A stretch of 20,120 nucleotides of DNA from contig CALEAW010000041.1 in the NCBI GenBank assembly GCA_937943605.1, forward strand, positions 1-20,120, written 5' to 3'. The translations under genes were made by a program, and so were the position numbers. Source of the DNA: an uncultured Sutterella sp. GTDB taxonomy: Bacteria; Pseudomonadota; Gammaproteobacteria; Burkholderiales; Burkholderiaceae_F. Within the stretch, counting starts at the first letter, position 1. Every line of letters begins with the position of its first letter. This document shows, one piece after another, positions 13,068 to 20,120 of the stretch. The notes under the pieces are model-generated. The model was not told where the DNA came from. It worked only from the letters and a program-made list of their open reading frames with translations, and did not search any database.

Positions 13068-14216
13068 TCACGCGAGGATCACTCTCAACAATATGGCCGC
13101 AAGCATGAGGACAAAACCCATTATTGTAAGGAGGGTGGTTGAGGTCGTGAAGCTCAAAGCCAAGGCAAGCACCATCGGCGCAAAAATGCGTCCTAAGCTA
13201 TTGAGGAGGAGCCGAATGCTTACCGCATCACCTACTGAGGAAGCCTTCATATGGTGGTAAATGAGGCTCATTGAGAGCGGCTGAATCATGCCGAAGCCCA
13301 GACCGATGATGGCCGTCGCAGCTAAAAGTGTTCCAAAGCCTTCCGTCACATAAGCTCCCAGTAGGCCAAGACTCCCCAAGATTAGACCATTCAAGAAGTG
13401 CTTGAAGAGCGTGTCTGACGGATAGGCTCGGAATGATAGATAGGCACTGGCAGCAGCCTGAGACAGGGCCAGAACAGACAAAATCGTACCAACCTCAGTG
13501 GACGTCAGGTTGAAGGTATTACCTGTGATCGGGATGATCAAGTCACAAATGAAAAGCAACGAGTGGATGGCTGCGCCGATCACAATGGCCAAGGTAACAA
13601 AACGATTGATGAGCACCGACTTGAGGTTGGTCAGTAGCGAGAGTGAGGCAATGGAGCCGCTTCTGGCGGTAATGTCCGTCAATTTTGGCTGTGGGATGCA
13701 GAGGGCGGTGACGGCCAGACCCGCCATGATGATGGGGATGAGGTTTGGATTCAGATAGAAAAGCCAACCGATGACAAGTGGCGTCACGATGTCGCTAAGA
13801 TTGTTGACGATGCTCATGCGCGCAAATGCTACGAGGCGTTTTCGTTCGGCAAAAAATCCCCCTACACCTCGATAAGTTCCCACAGTGGTAAAGAGAATGC
13901 TTTGCCCTGCTAAAATCCAAATCAGCATGGAGCAATAGATATGCTCTAAATCCAGCGGCAAGAGAAAAAGCCCGGCCGTGGCACTCAGACTAAACACAGC
14001 AGAAATTCTATTAATGGGACCAGGCCCCCAATGATTAAACAATCGCCCGACGGGAACGGTCATCAAGGCACTGGCCGTTGCGCCTGAAGCCAACATGGCG
14101 GAAATCCATGTTGGCGGTGTATTCGATGCGACGGCGTGAAAAATCAACGAGAGCTGTACGGCACGTGCAACGATCGAATTGGTGAACCAGGAATAAAGAA
14201 GCTGCCAGAAGGCCAT
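13068..14216 (-). CDS. Major facilitator superfamily transporter
   Basis: 382 residues with about twelve hydrophobic segments and short loops, in the usual 6+6 layout. The loop between the second and third segments carries a motif A-like VPVGRLFNHWGP (about residues 55-64). The second half contains IIGLGFGMIQPLSMSLIYHH (a typical helix 10-11 region) and NSLGRIFAPMVLALAL. A polar loop near residues 170-205 marks the middle. It is an inner-membrane secondary transporter, probably driven by protons; the substrate cannot be told. The 13 nt before the ATG (gttgtgtccttct on the minus strand) show no Shine-Dalgarno motif, so the exact start is uncertain. It lies 194 bp downstream of the LysR gene on the same strand. 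Confidence 0.8.
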   Translation of the reverse strand: MAFWQLLYSWFTNSIVARAVQLSLIFHAVASNTPPTWISAMLASGATASALMTVPVGRLFNHWGPGPINRISAVFSLSATAGLFLLPLDLEHIYCSMLIWILAGQSILFTTVGTYRGVGGFFAERKRLVAFARMSIVNNLSDIVTPLVIGWLFYLNPNLIPIIMAGLAVTALCIPQPKLTDITARSGSIASLSLLTNLKSVLINRFVTLAIVIGAAIHSLLFICDLIIPITGNTFNLTSTEVGTILSVLALSQAAASAYLSFRAYPSDTLFKHFLNGLILGSLGLLGAYVTEGFGTLLAATAIIGLGFGMIQPLSMSLIYHHMKASSVGDAVSIRLLLNSLGRIFAPMVLALALSFTTSTTLLTIMGFVLMLAAILLRVILA

Positions 14217-14301
14217 GAGAAGGACACAACGAGGCTTTCTAAGCGTGTGTGCTAGTTGAAATATTAAAAATGACTCTTAATCGTAACGATCTCTTATAGT
14301 T

Positions 14302-14400
14302 ATTGGGGCTTGGGTAAGGATAAGTACCAAGATTTGGGTCGCAGAACATCCCGTTTGTTAGTGAAGGCGTCATGAAGAGGATGTGTAGACGTGCCCCAAT
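14302..14400. repeat. Long-range inverted repeat in the LysR-MFS gap
   Basis: attggggc (14302-14309) and gccccaat (14393-14400) are an exact 8-bp inverted pair 83 bp apart in an otherwise gene-free 194-bp gap. It could close a hairpin between the LysR and MFS genes. Nothing else is recognised in the gap. Confidence 0.3.
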
Positions 14401-14410
14401 TATGGAAGTA

Positions 14411-15460
14411 TTAATAAAGATTAGCCATGGCGACTTTTTCTAATGCATCCTCGTGCTCAGGATTCCATAGAAAAGGTTCGTCTTTTTTATCGAGGCCAGT
14501 CGATTTGAACGCAAAGCGTGCGCCGTTGACAATGGTTGATCTCAGGTATTGGTTGCCAGGGTCAATATGTACTCGATCATGCCACACGAGAGTCTGTTGA
14601 TAGATCCGTTCGGGAGCATCAGCCACTGGAATCCCGACAATCTTTTGATGCGTGGAGGCGAAGTTTCCAATGAAGTTGGGCAGCACAATCGTAAAGTCGG
14701 ATTTTTCGACCAATTGAATGCTTGAGAAGAAATAGGGTAATTCGATGACCGTCTTGCGATGTCCCTTACCCATAAAGAGACCCTGGTCAATCGAACCAAG
14801 CATGCGTCCCTTAACTGAACGAACGGCAATACGTATCTGGGGATATTGGTCAACGTCCGCCACCGAAACAGGGAGTCCGTCCTTCACTTTTAGAGCCAGA
14901 GGATGGTTCTTGCGAACATACAGTGAGCAATACCCGGAGCCGATGATCATTTTGTGAAATGCGGCATCGGGGAGATCGAAGTTGGGCAAAATTGCGCAGT
15001 CCAATTCCCCGGAGCGAAGTCGACTGTAGAGCGTATTGTCAATGACTTTGATGGACAGGTTGATGTTTGGAGAGTGCTGAAAAAGATCGTTCAGTACGTT
15101 GGGAAAAAGCTCGGCCAAAGCATTGTCGGCAATGGCAATGTTGAAGGTTTTGGTGAGTTTTTCAGGCAGGAAAACATCACCTTCAGAAATTTCGTGATAA
15201 ACCGAGAGCAGACGAGAAATCTTGCTCGACAAAATGACAGCCTTATCGGTAGGTACCAAACCCGTCCCGCCTCGAGTGAATAATTGGTCATCCAATGCGA
15301 CGCGCAATTTATTCAGCAGTCTCCCTGCAGAGGGGAGTGTTAAATTGAGTGAGGTTGCGGCTTCAGTGAGTGATCTCGTTTGAAAGAGCTGGTCGAATAG
15401 GATCAGATCACGAAGTTGTAATCGTGAAAACTCTTCGGGTAACTGCGCGTGATCGAACAT
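14411..15460 (-). CDS. LysR-family transcriptional regulator
   Basis: 349 residues. The N-terminal winged helix-turn-helix covers about 16-76: LQLRDLILFDQLFQTRSLTE, then AATSLNLTLPSAGRLLNKLR, LFTRGGTGLVPTDKA, the standard LysR order. A linker helix (about 77-92) and a periplasmic-binding-protein-like effector domain follow (from about residue 105, TFNIAIADNALAELFPNVL, to near 310). It is some 40-50 residues longer than common LysR proteins, the extra part being a C-terminal tail (KKDEPFLWNPEHEDALEKV). Start ATG 15460 has AAGGTG 10 nt upstream. It lies behind the porin gene and a strong terminator, so it probably has its own promoter. Likely targets are the assT-porin unit or the divergent binding-protein gene; this is inferred from position only. 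Confidence 0.88.
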   Translation of the reverse strand: MFDHAQLPEEFSRLQLRDLILFDQLFQTRSLTEAATSLNLTLPSAGRLLNKLRVALDDQLFTRGGTGLVPTDKAVILSSKISRLLSVYHEISEGDVFLPEKLTKTFNIAIADNALAELFPNVLNDLFQHSPNINLSIKVIDNTLYSRLRSGELDCAILPNFDLPDAAFHKMIIGSGYCSLYVRKNHPLALKVKDGLPVSVADVDQYPQIRIAVRSVKGRMLGSIDQGLFMGKGHRKTVIELPYFFSSIQLVEKSDFTIVLPNFIGNFASTHQKIVGIPVADAPERIYQQTLVWHDRVHIDPGNQYLRSTIVNGARFAFKSTGLDKKDEPFLWNPEHEDALEKVAMANLY

Positions 15461-15484
15461 AAGAAACTGTCACCTTATAAAGAC

Positions 15485-15517
15485 ATCACGGTAAGGGCAC
15501 TGCGCGCTTACCGTGAT
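15485..15517 (-). terminator. Terminator of the assT-porin unit
   Basis: atcacggtaag (15485-15495) and cttaccgtgat (15507-15517) form a perfect 11-bp stem with an 11-nt loop, 11 nt after the porin stop on the minus strand. The tail read on the minus strand, gtctttat, is only moderately T-rich. The stem is the longest perfect terminator-like stem in this part. Confidence 0.7.
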
Positions 15518-15528
15518 GGAGGAGAGGA

Positions 15529-16710
15529 TTAGAATCGATAGACTAACCCGGCAATGAACGAACGTGAATTAAATTGTTGTTCATACGTACGGCTGTTGGG
15601 TCGGTTGCTCATCTTTTCCTTGGAGTCAAACAAGTCGCCACCCTTGGAGAACTGAGAGGACATCCAAATCAAAGTGCTCTTGCTTAACGGATATTCATAA
15701 GCGACGCCGCCAACAAAACGGTTGTACTTAGGAGATCCTTCCTTTGCCTTATCCTTACCCGTCACATAGCCGATGCCGGGCATAATGCGACCGCCCCACA
15801 AGGGGATGGCCAAGGAGGTCATGAAGGCGTGAGCTTCCATACCATGTTGGGATACCGTCTTCTTGCCTAACCCAGAGGTCAGCTGCGGCCACACGGGGAA
15901 TCCACCCGTTGAGGTGGTCATGCCGTAGTTCATGCGGGCATCCGTATAGTACTGGTAGCCGCCGTAGAGTTTAACGCCGTTGCCGAACTTATAGTTCGCT
16001 GCCATGGTCAAGCTTTGATGATCGTCCGGGCTGCCGCCGTCTTCAGTTTCGAGCATGTTGGGCCACATTACTCGTTCGTAGAAGATGGTCCCGCCAAAGT
16101 TGCCCTTCACGTATTTGGCGCCGATGCCGAGGTACTTCGTGTTCTTGCCGAACCCTTCGGTCGACTCATCGAGAATGCCGTTCGAATAAAGAACGCGGAA
16201 GTCAAGACCATCAAAGTTTGGCGTCACCAAGGCAATGGTATTGTTGGTGCGGGGCACAAACTGGAAGATGTTGCCGAAGCCGAGTTCGTTGAAGCCGTTG
16301 CCGTAAGGGGAAGCAAAATATTGAAGGGCATAGGTGCCCAGACCGGAAGAAAGGGAACCGAATCGACCGAAACCGATTTCACCATAGGGCGTGATCAGCC
16401 CTACAGAGGCTTCACGACTGAAAATTGAATTTTTGTCGAAGGAGGCAATGGTTTCACCTGTACCCGAGTCAAAACCGTTTTCCAGAGTGAATCGAACCTT
16501 GTAGCCGTTGCCCAAATCCTCACGACCGCGGATGCCGATGCGAGCAGCATAGTAGTCGCCGGTGGCTAACTTGGAGGTGGTTTTTTCGCCCTTGAACTTT
16601 TGAATGTTGATACTCGTTTCAGCCGTACCGAAGAGCGTGACATCTGCTGCGCAGACGGAAGTGCTGCCCAGGGCCAACATGATGGCAGAGACAATGAGTT
16701 TAGTTTTCAT
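15529..16710 (-). CDS. Outer-membrane porin (beta-proteobacterial Gram-negative porin family)
   Basis: 393 residues from ATG 16710, which gives a classic signal peptide (MKTKLIVSAIMLALGSTSVC, cleaved after CA). The ATG at 16719 lies partly inside a hairpin and is less likely. The mature protein starts DVTLFGTAETSINIQ, the usual first beta strand of this family. GDYYAARIGIRGREDLGNGY and VRFTLENGFDSGTG follow, as in Neisseria/Bordetella-type trimeric porins. REASVGLITPYGEIGFGRFG is the strand pair before the constriction loop (loop 3). The C-terminus ends ...FIAGLVYRF, with the terminal Phe required for BAM-mediated assembly. It follows assT after 61 nt with no terminator between. It probably lets small, perhaps sulfated, solutes into the periplasm; specificity is not readable. 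Confidence 0.9.
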   Translation of the reverse strand: MKTKLIVSAIMLALGSTSVCAADVTLFGTAETSINIQKFKGEKTTSKLATGDYYAARIGIRGREDLGNGYKVRFTLENGFDSGTGETIASFDKNSIFSREASVGLITPYGEIGFGRFGSLSSGLGTYALQYFASPYGNGFNELGFGNIFQFVPRTNNTIALVTPNFDGLDFRVLYSNGILDESTEGFGKNTKYLGIGAKYVKGNFGGTIFYERVMWPNMLETEDGGSPDDHQSLTMAANYKFGNGVKLYGGYQYYTDARMNYGMTTSTGGFPVWPQLTSGLGKKTVSQHGMEAHAFMTSLAIPLWGGRIMPGIGYVTGKDKAKEGSPKYNRFVGGVAYEYPLSKSTLIWMSSQFSKGGDLFDSKEKMSNRPNSRTYEQQFNSRSFIAGLVYRF

Positions 16711-16717
16711 ATGAAGC

Positions 16718-16748
16718 ATGTTCGAGCAGAAAGTCTCTGCTCGAACAT
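16718..16748 (-). promoter_or_regulatory. Perfect 13-bp stem-loop at the porin translation start
   Basis: atgttcgagcaga (16718-16730) and tctgctcgaacat (16736-16748) are perfect complements with a 5-nt loop. On the minus-strand mRNA the hairpin covers most of the upstream ATG and ends 7 nt before the porin ATG at 16710. There is no T-tract, and no Shine-Dalgarno motif can be seen between it and the start codon. It could control porin translation or protect the processed assT mRNA. Confidence 0.6.
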
Positions 16749-16771
16749 TCCTTTAGAGGGTGAGCGGAAGA

Positions 16772-18595
16772 TTACTTGGCGACTTCAAAGGCCTTGTGGA
16801 GGCTGATCGGCATGGCCTGATAGCCTGAGGTCTTCTGAAGTTGGATTTCAACGCTAGGTTCTTTAGCACCCCACTTGAACTCATTGAGGACAGGGTTCGG
16901 AGCACTCGTCAAAGCGCCCGTCGTCAGATTGATGTCGGCCCCCGAGGTGGCGGAATAGGCGACCACGGAGTTCTTGTCGGCCTGGTATTCGACCAAGGAC
17001 GTCACTGGGCTGTACCAGTCGGAACGATCCTTACCGTATTCCCAGATCTGCTGAACAGTCATCTTCTTCTGGTCGATCTTATAGATCACGGCGCGGGAAT
17101 ACTTCATGGATGGTAGCGCCGGCTGTTCCATGCCGCGCGAATCACCATTGTCGAAGACGGATACAAAGATCGTATTGCCCTTGGACTTTTCGTCAATCTT
17201 GAAGGCAGTATGCTGCGTCCACGTCCAGTCGAAGTCACCTTCACACTTGGAGTCTTCGCACTTGATCGGCTTGCCGTTCTTATCAACTGGCGTCAACACC
17301 TTCTTGGCGAAGTCGCCCTTCCAACCTTCAGGCGAACCCAAGATCCACTTCACCTTCTTGTCGCGACCAATCTTGATGACAGCAGACTGGTGGCGAGAGG
17401 AGATGATGATGGAGTCGTCTTCCGTGTCATGGTCAACAGAGTTGACGTGCGCCCAGTTGCGACCCGGACCCGTGCCAACGATGTCGCCGAATTTTTCGCT
17501 CGAGTCAAGCTTGGAGATTTCGTCTTCGGACAAGGTCTTGCCCGCGAGTTTGCCGTCGATGTTAAGGCAAACGGCACCCTGGTCAAGCACCTTCATATTG
17601 ACGTCACGGTACGGGTCAAGAATTTCAAACAGACGCCATTCGTCGATGACGTTGCCCGTATCCGGATTCACTTCGGCGATCACGTCGCGAACCGTGCGAA
17701 CATTCTTGCCATCCGGACGCTTGTAGTTGGCACTACCGACGCGGATGAAGTAGTTGCCGTTGGGACTGTTGTCAATCGAGTGAGAGAAGTCGTTGTAGTT
17801 GCCTGGTAGACGACGGTTGAAGATTTCACGACCCATCAAGTCGTACTTGGCATAACGCTGTCCATAGCCGAACGAGATCTGACCGTCGTCGTTCTGCTTG
17901 AAGCCCATCATCACGCCGGCGCGATAGATCGAATTCAAGTCGTAGATGGACTTCGGATCCATGAACCAACGCGTTTCACCGGCTGTATCGATGATGGCGA
18001 TCATCGGATAGAAGTTCCATTCCAGCGCACCGCCCACCGGGTTGTTCCAAACGACGCGCGTACCGACAGCCGACTTGCCCTGAAGGTTGTTGATCAGGTA
18101 GAGGCGATCCTTAAATTCCGGATCAACCTTTTTTACGGTCGTCTTGAAGAAGACGCCGGAGCCACCAGCGGCACCACTAGGCTGACCGTAGACGGGTGGT
18201 GCATAAATCGTGTAGGTTTCCTTCAAGTCTTCAGTCTTGCTGCCGTAAATACGGGTGTAGGAGACTTCAACCTTGTTGTTGTAGTCCGCATAAAGACCCC
18301 AAACGGGAATACCACCGTGGGTGAGGAGGAGCTTGTCGTCCACCTTGTACGAAATTTCCTGACCACCATTCTTCGGAACGATGCGCACATGGACATTTTT
18401 CAGAACGTAACCACCATTTTTAATAATAGCCGTCAAAGGTGCGATATCATATGGGTTGGCTACCACTTCACCTAATTTGCCCGGGACGCGATAGTCAACC
18501 TTGGCACCACTGGGGCCACCAACGGCCAAAGCAGCAAGTGGCATACAGCCGGCAATCATGGCGGCCACGACTTTCATTTTCAGTGCAGACTTCAT
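16772..18595 (-). CDS. assT: Periplasmic aryl-sulfate sulfotransferase
   Basis: PAPS-independent enzyme that moves sulfate from one phenolic sulfate ester to another phenol through a sulfo-histidine. 607 residues from ATG 18595, chosen because GAGGA lies 7 nt before it and a signal peptide follows at once (MKVVAAMIAGCMPLAALA, residues 7-24); the ATG 63 nt upstream has neither. By motif comparison with E. coli AssT the active-site residues are H272 (DFSHSID), H383 (WAHVNS), R401 (SSRHQS) and the sulfated H462 (TQHTAF). C446 and C451 (KCEDSKCEG) match the disulfide that DsbL makes in the E. coli enzyme, but no dsbL or dsbI is adjacent. The beta-propeller part covers about 180-560. The porin gene follows in the same direction. 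Confidence 0.92.
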   Translation of the reverse strand: MKSALKMKVVAAMIAGCMPLAALAVGGPSGAKVDYRVPGKLGEVVANPYDIAPLTAIIKNGGYVLKNVHVRIVPKNGGQEISYKVDDKLLLTHGGIPVWGLYADYNNKVEVSYTRIYGSKTEDLKETYTIYAPPVYGQPSGAAGGSGVFFKTTVKKVDPEFKDRLYLINNLQGKSAVGTRVVWNNPVGGALEWNFYPMIAIIDTAGETRWFMDPKSIYDLNSIYRAGVMMGFKQNDDGQISFGYGQRYAKYDLMGREIFNRRLPGNYNDFSHSIDNSPNGNYFIRVGSANYKRPDGKNVRTVRDVIAEVNPDTGNVIDEWRLFEILDPYRDVNMKVLDQGAVCLNIDGKLAGKTLSEDEISKLDSSEKFGDIVGTGPGRNWAHVNSVDHDTEDDSIIISSRHQSAVIKIGRDKKVKWILGSPEGWKGDFAKKVLTPVDKNGKPIKCEDSKCEGDFDWTWTQHTAFKIDEKSKGNTIFVSVFDNGDSRGMEQPALPSMKYSRAVIYKIDQKKMTVQQIWEYGKDRSDWYSPVTSLVEYQADKNSVVAYSATSGADINLTTGALTSAPNPVLNEFKWGAKEPSVEIQLQKTSGYQAMPISLHKAFEVAK

Positions 18596-18877
18596 TACAA
18601 GTTCCTCAATTGGATGTGGTTTCGAGTTTCTGTGGAAGGTTTCTCGAACTGTGTTCAATTGTAGAAACTTGTTTCAATTCGTCCTAGAGTGACTATCCAT
18701 GAGCGAATTTTCAGAAATATAGAAACCCTTTCTCGAAATCAATCATCAGTAGAAGGGTTGTTCGTCATTTCCTAAAGATTCGCTTCCCGCCTTAGCCCAT
18801 AAATTCAAGAAGTTACTGTTTCAGTGGCACTTTCGCGCAGGATTACTTCGAGCTTTCCCTATTAACAAAAGTCCTCA
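18596..18877. other. Divergent control region between assT and the binding-protein gene (left part)
   Basis: No coding frame. It must hold the assT promoter on the minus strand, but I could not assign -35/-10 boxes with confidence. Repeated gtttc / gaaac words occur at about 18620-18680, including gaaac-tt-gtttc (18664-18675), which may be regulator contacts. The T-N11-A type sites expected of a LysR protein could not be singled out. Confidence 0.4.
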
Positions 18878-18906
18878 TTGAGCGGCAAAAATCAGATGAA
18901 TAAAAT
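18878..18906 (+). promoter_or_regulatory. Sigma-70-type promoter of the TctC-like gene
   Basis: TTGAGC (18878-18883) and TAAAAT (18901-18906) with exactly 17 bp between. Transcription would start near 18912-18914, about 90 nt before the ATG at 19003. Confidence 0.6.
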
Positions 18907-18909
18907 TCA

Positions 18910-18933
18910 CCTAGTCCGACTAGGTAGGGACTA
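18910..18933. promoter_or_regulatory. Nested palindromes at the predicted transcription start (operator)
   Basis: cctag-tccga-ctagg (18910-18924) is a perfect 5-bp dyad, and tagtcc (18912-18917) with ggacta (18928-18933) is a second, overlapping 6-bp dyad. Both start within a few bases of the -10 box, in a position suited to repression. Confidence 0.45.
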
Positions 18934-19002
18934 ATCGTGTCACTGCCCTCAACGTTCGCCGTCGCCGGATGTTTTCTCACACTTAAAAAACCGGAGACGA
19001 TC

Positions 19003-19983
19003 ATGCCTCAACGCCGCTTTATTCTTAAATCTCTTGCCACAACTGCGATGGTTGGTCTTAGCCTTCCTCAAGCTATGTCCAAAGAAACCGTACCTGCTCC
19101 CAAAGACATCACGGTCTTTCATCCCTTTGAACCGAGTCCCTACGATGTGCTGAGCAATGTCATCAATCAGGAATTGGCTAAGGAATTGGGTGTTCCCGTG
19201 CATTTTGAGTATGGTCTTATGGGCCGCGCCGATCGAGAAGTCTATAACGGCCCGTCGGACGGTTCTCGCATCTACTTCGCAGCTCTGGGCCCCATGGTGC
19301 TGAAACCCAATGTCAAGCCCAATGCACACACGCCGGCCGACTTCAAGGCCGTCTGTCGCGCTACCTGGCTACCGATCATTCTCGTAGCGGGCAAGCAGGC
19401 GCCGTTCAAGACCTATCAGGAATTCGAAGCCTATGCGAAGGCTCACCCTGGGAAGGTGCGTGTGGCCTTGACGAACTTCCCGAGTTCCATTCACTCTGGC
19501 ATGACCCACTTCATCAAGAATATTGCCAAGTTGGACGTGCAGTTGGTGACACAATCGGTCAGTCCTTTGGATGGTGCAATTGATACCCTGACGGGTATTA
19601 CAGACGTATTGATTACGCACACTCCAGATGCCGAACGCTTCTTAAAGCACGGTGACTTTGTCGCGCTTTGTACGTTCAACAAGACGCGCCTGTCGATGCT
19701 GGCGAACGTTCCGACGCTGCATGAATTGGGCTATGACTACGACCAAACCTCTTGGCGCGTTATAGTCGTGAATAAAAACACGCCCGAGGCAGTGGTGAAT
19801 AAATTGGCTGAAGCATTCAAGAAGGTGTTCGAAGCGGAAGCTGTCAGAAAGTCTGCCGAGGATAATTGGGAACCCTTGGCATGGTTGCCACCAGAGGAAA
19901 CGCAGGCTTTCCTTATGGATGAACTCGAGTTCTATCGTCGTTTGACAATGAGACTCGGGATTCATTTCACACAGAAAAAATAA
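19003..19983 (+). CDS. Tripartite tricarboxylate transporter substrate-binding protein (Bug/TctC family)
   Basis: 326 residues from ATG 19003 with GGAGA 8 nt before it; the GTG at 18937 lacks a ribosome site and would put the signal peptide inside. The signal has a twin-arginine motif (QRRFILK) followed by a hydrophobic core, so Tat export is likely. The mature part shows the Bug layout: ITVFHPFEPSPYDVLSNVIN (first strand and loop), ADFKAVCRATWLPIILVAGK (domain crossing), TYQEFEAYAKAHPGKVRVAL (a very typical family segment), DGAIDTLTGITDVLITHTPD, then NVPTLHELGYDYDQTSWRVI with NKNTPEAVVNKLAEAFKKVF. It would capture a carboxylate or similar organic anion for TctAB, which are not in this window. 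Gene orientation is divergent from assT. The ligand is unknown. Confidence 0.88.
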   Translation: MPQRRFILKSLATTAMVGLSLPQAMSKETVPAPKDITVFHPFEPSPYDVLSNVINQELAKELGVPVHFEYGLMGRADREVYNGPSDGSRIYFAALGPMVLKPNVKPNAHTPADFKAVCRATWLPIILVAGKQAPFKTYQEFEAYAKAHPGKVRVALTNFPSSIHSGMTHFIKNIAKLDVQLVTQSVSPLDGAIDTLTGITDVLITHTPDAERFLKHGDFVALCTFNKTRLSMLANVPTLHELGYDYDQTSWRVIVVNKNTPEAVVNKLAEAFKKVFEAEAVRKSAEDNWEPLAWLPPEETQAFLMDELEFYRRLTMRLGIHFTQKK

Positions 19984-20068
19984 AAAAAGTGGCTTTGAAC
20001 CGTTGGTGTGATTGATCGTTTTCTGATCGCACGCAAAAAATTGAGGGCTGATTTCCTTTAAGCAACCT

Positions 20069-20118
20069 AAACCCCCGCTTGACTAGATACTAACGGTACA
20101 TGGTCTTCGGGGGTTTTT
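20069..20118 (+). terminator. Terminator after the TctC-like gene
   Basis: aaacccccg (20069-20077) pairs perfectly with cgggggttt (20108-20116) across a 30-nt loop, followed by tt and the end of the T-run at 20118. Strong GC stem and T-tail; it closes the transcript at the right edge of the window. Confidence 0.75.
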
Positions 20119-20120
20119 CG

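Noticed and set aside
17210..17809. 199-codon plus-strand frame opposite assT
   Set aside because: Shadow of the assT coding strand, caused by its codon bias; assT is complete and motif-rich.

Overview
The window looks like a piece of chromosome from a host-associated Burkholderiales bacterium, most likely Sutterellaceae (Sutterella / Parasutterella / Duodenibacillus-like). The inference rests on gene content: a class Ia ribonucleotide reductase, a beta-proteobacterial 'Gram-negative porin', a periplasmic aryl-sulfate sulfotransferase, a Bug/TctC-type binding protein of a tripartite tricarboxylate transporter, remnants of a flavocytochrome c and an SGNH hydrolase, and moderate GC content. No rRNA, tRNA or CRISPR array was seen.

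Layout. 1-1386 (+): the 3' end of nrdA and complete nrdB. 1387-2178: a bidirectional-looking terminator, a short minus-strand coding remnant that ends at it, and a truncated IS607-family tnpA. 2216-8616 (+): a promoter with a Fur-type palindrome on its downstream side, then a six-gene operon: nikA, nikB, nikC, nikD and nikE (a nickel or metal-chelate ABC importer) and a zinc-dependent aspartoacylase/desuccinylase-like hydrolase, closed by a stem-loop. 8617-10663: a decay zone with an SGNH-hydrolase 5' fragment joined head-on to an inverted 3' fragment of a flavocytochrome c, a hicB antitoxin pseudogene, a tandem 'taagccacctgg' repeat and a hairpin-rich stretch that ends in a good terminator.

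10703-13049: a compact accessory island of three genes. Two unrecognised genes, both on the minus strand, form an AT-rich operon, and a divergent gene encodes a helix-turn-helix protein. The divergent intergenic region carries four half-sites phased at 10 bp, and a related site lies just downstream of the regulator. This is the best candidate here for an undescribed system, possibly a regulated defence, addiction or phage-derived module, but the sequence alone does not give its function.

13068-19983: an MFS transporter, a LysR-type regulator, a porin and assT, all on the minus strand, with a TctC-type binding protein divergent from assT. AssT (periplasm) and the porin (outer membrane) appear to be co-transcribed, with a perfect 13-bp stem-loop at the porin start. 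The neighbourhood reads as uptake and desulfation or trans-sulfation of small organic molecules, with uptake across the inner membrane by a TTT system whose membrane subunits are not in the window. A strong terminator lies at the right edge.
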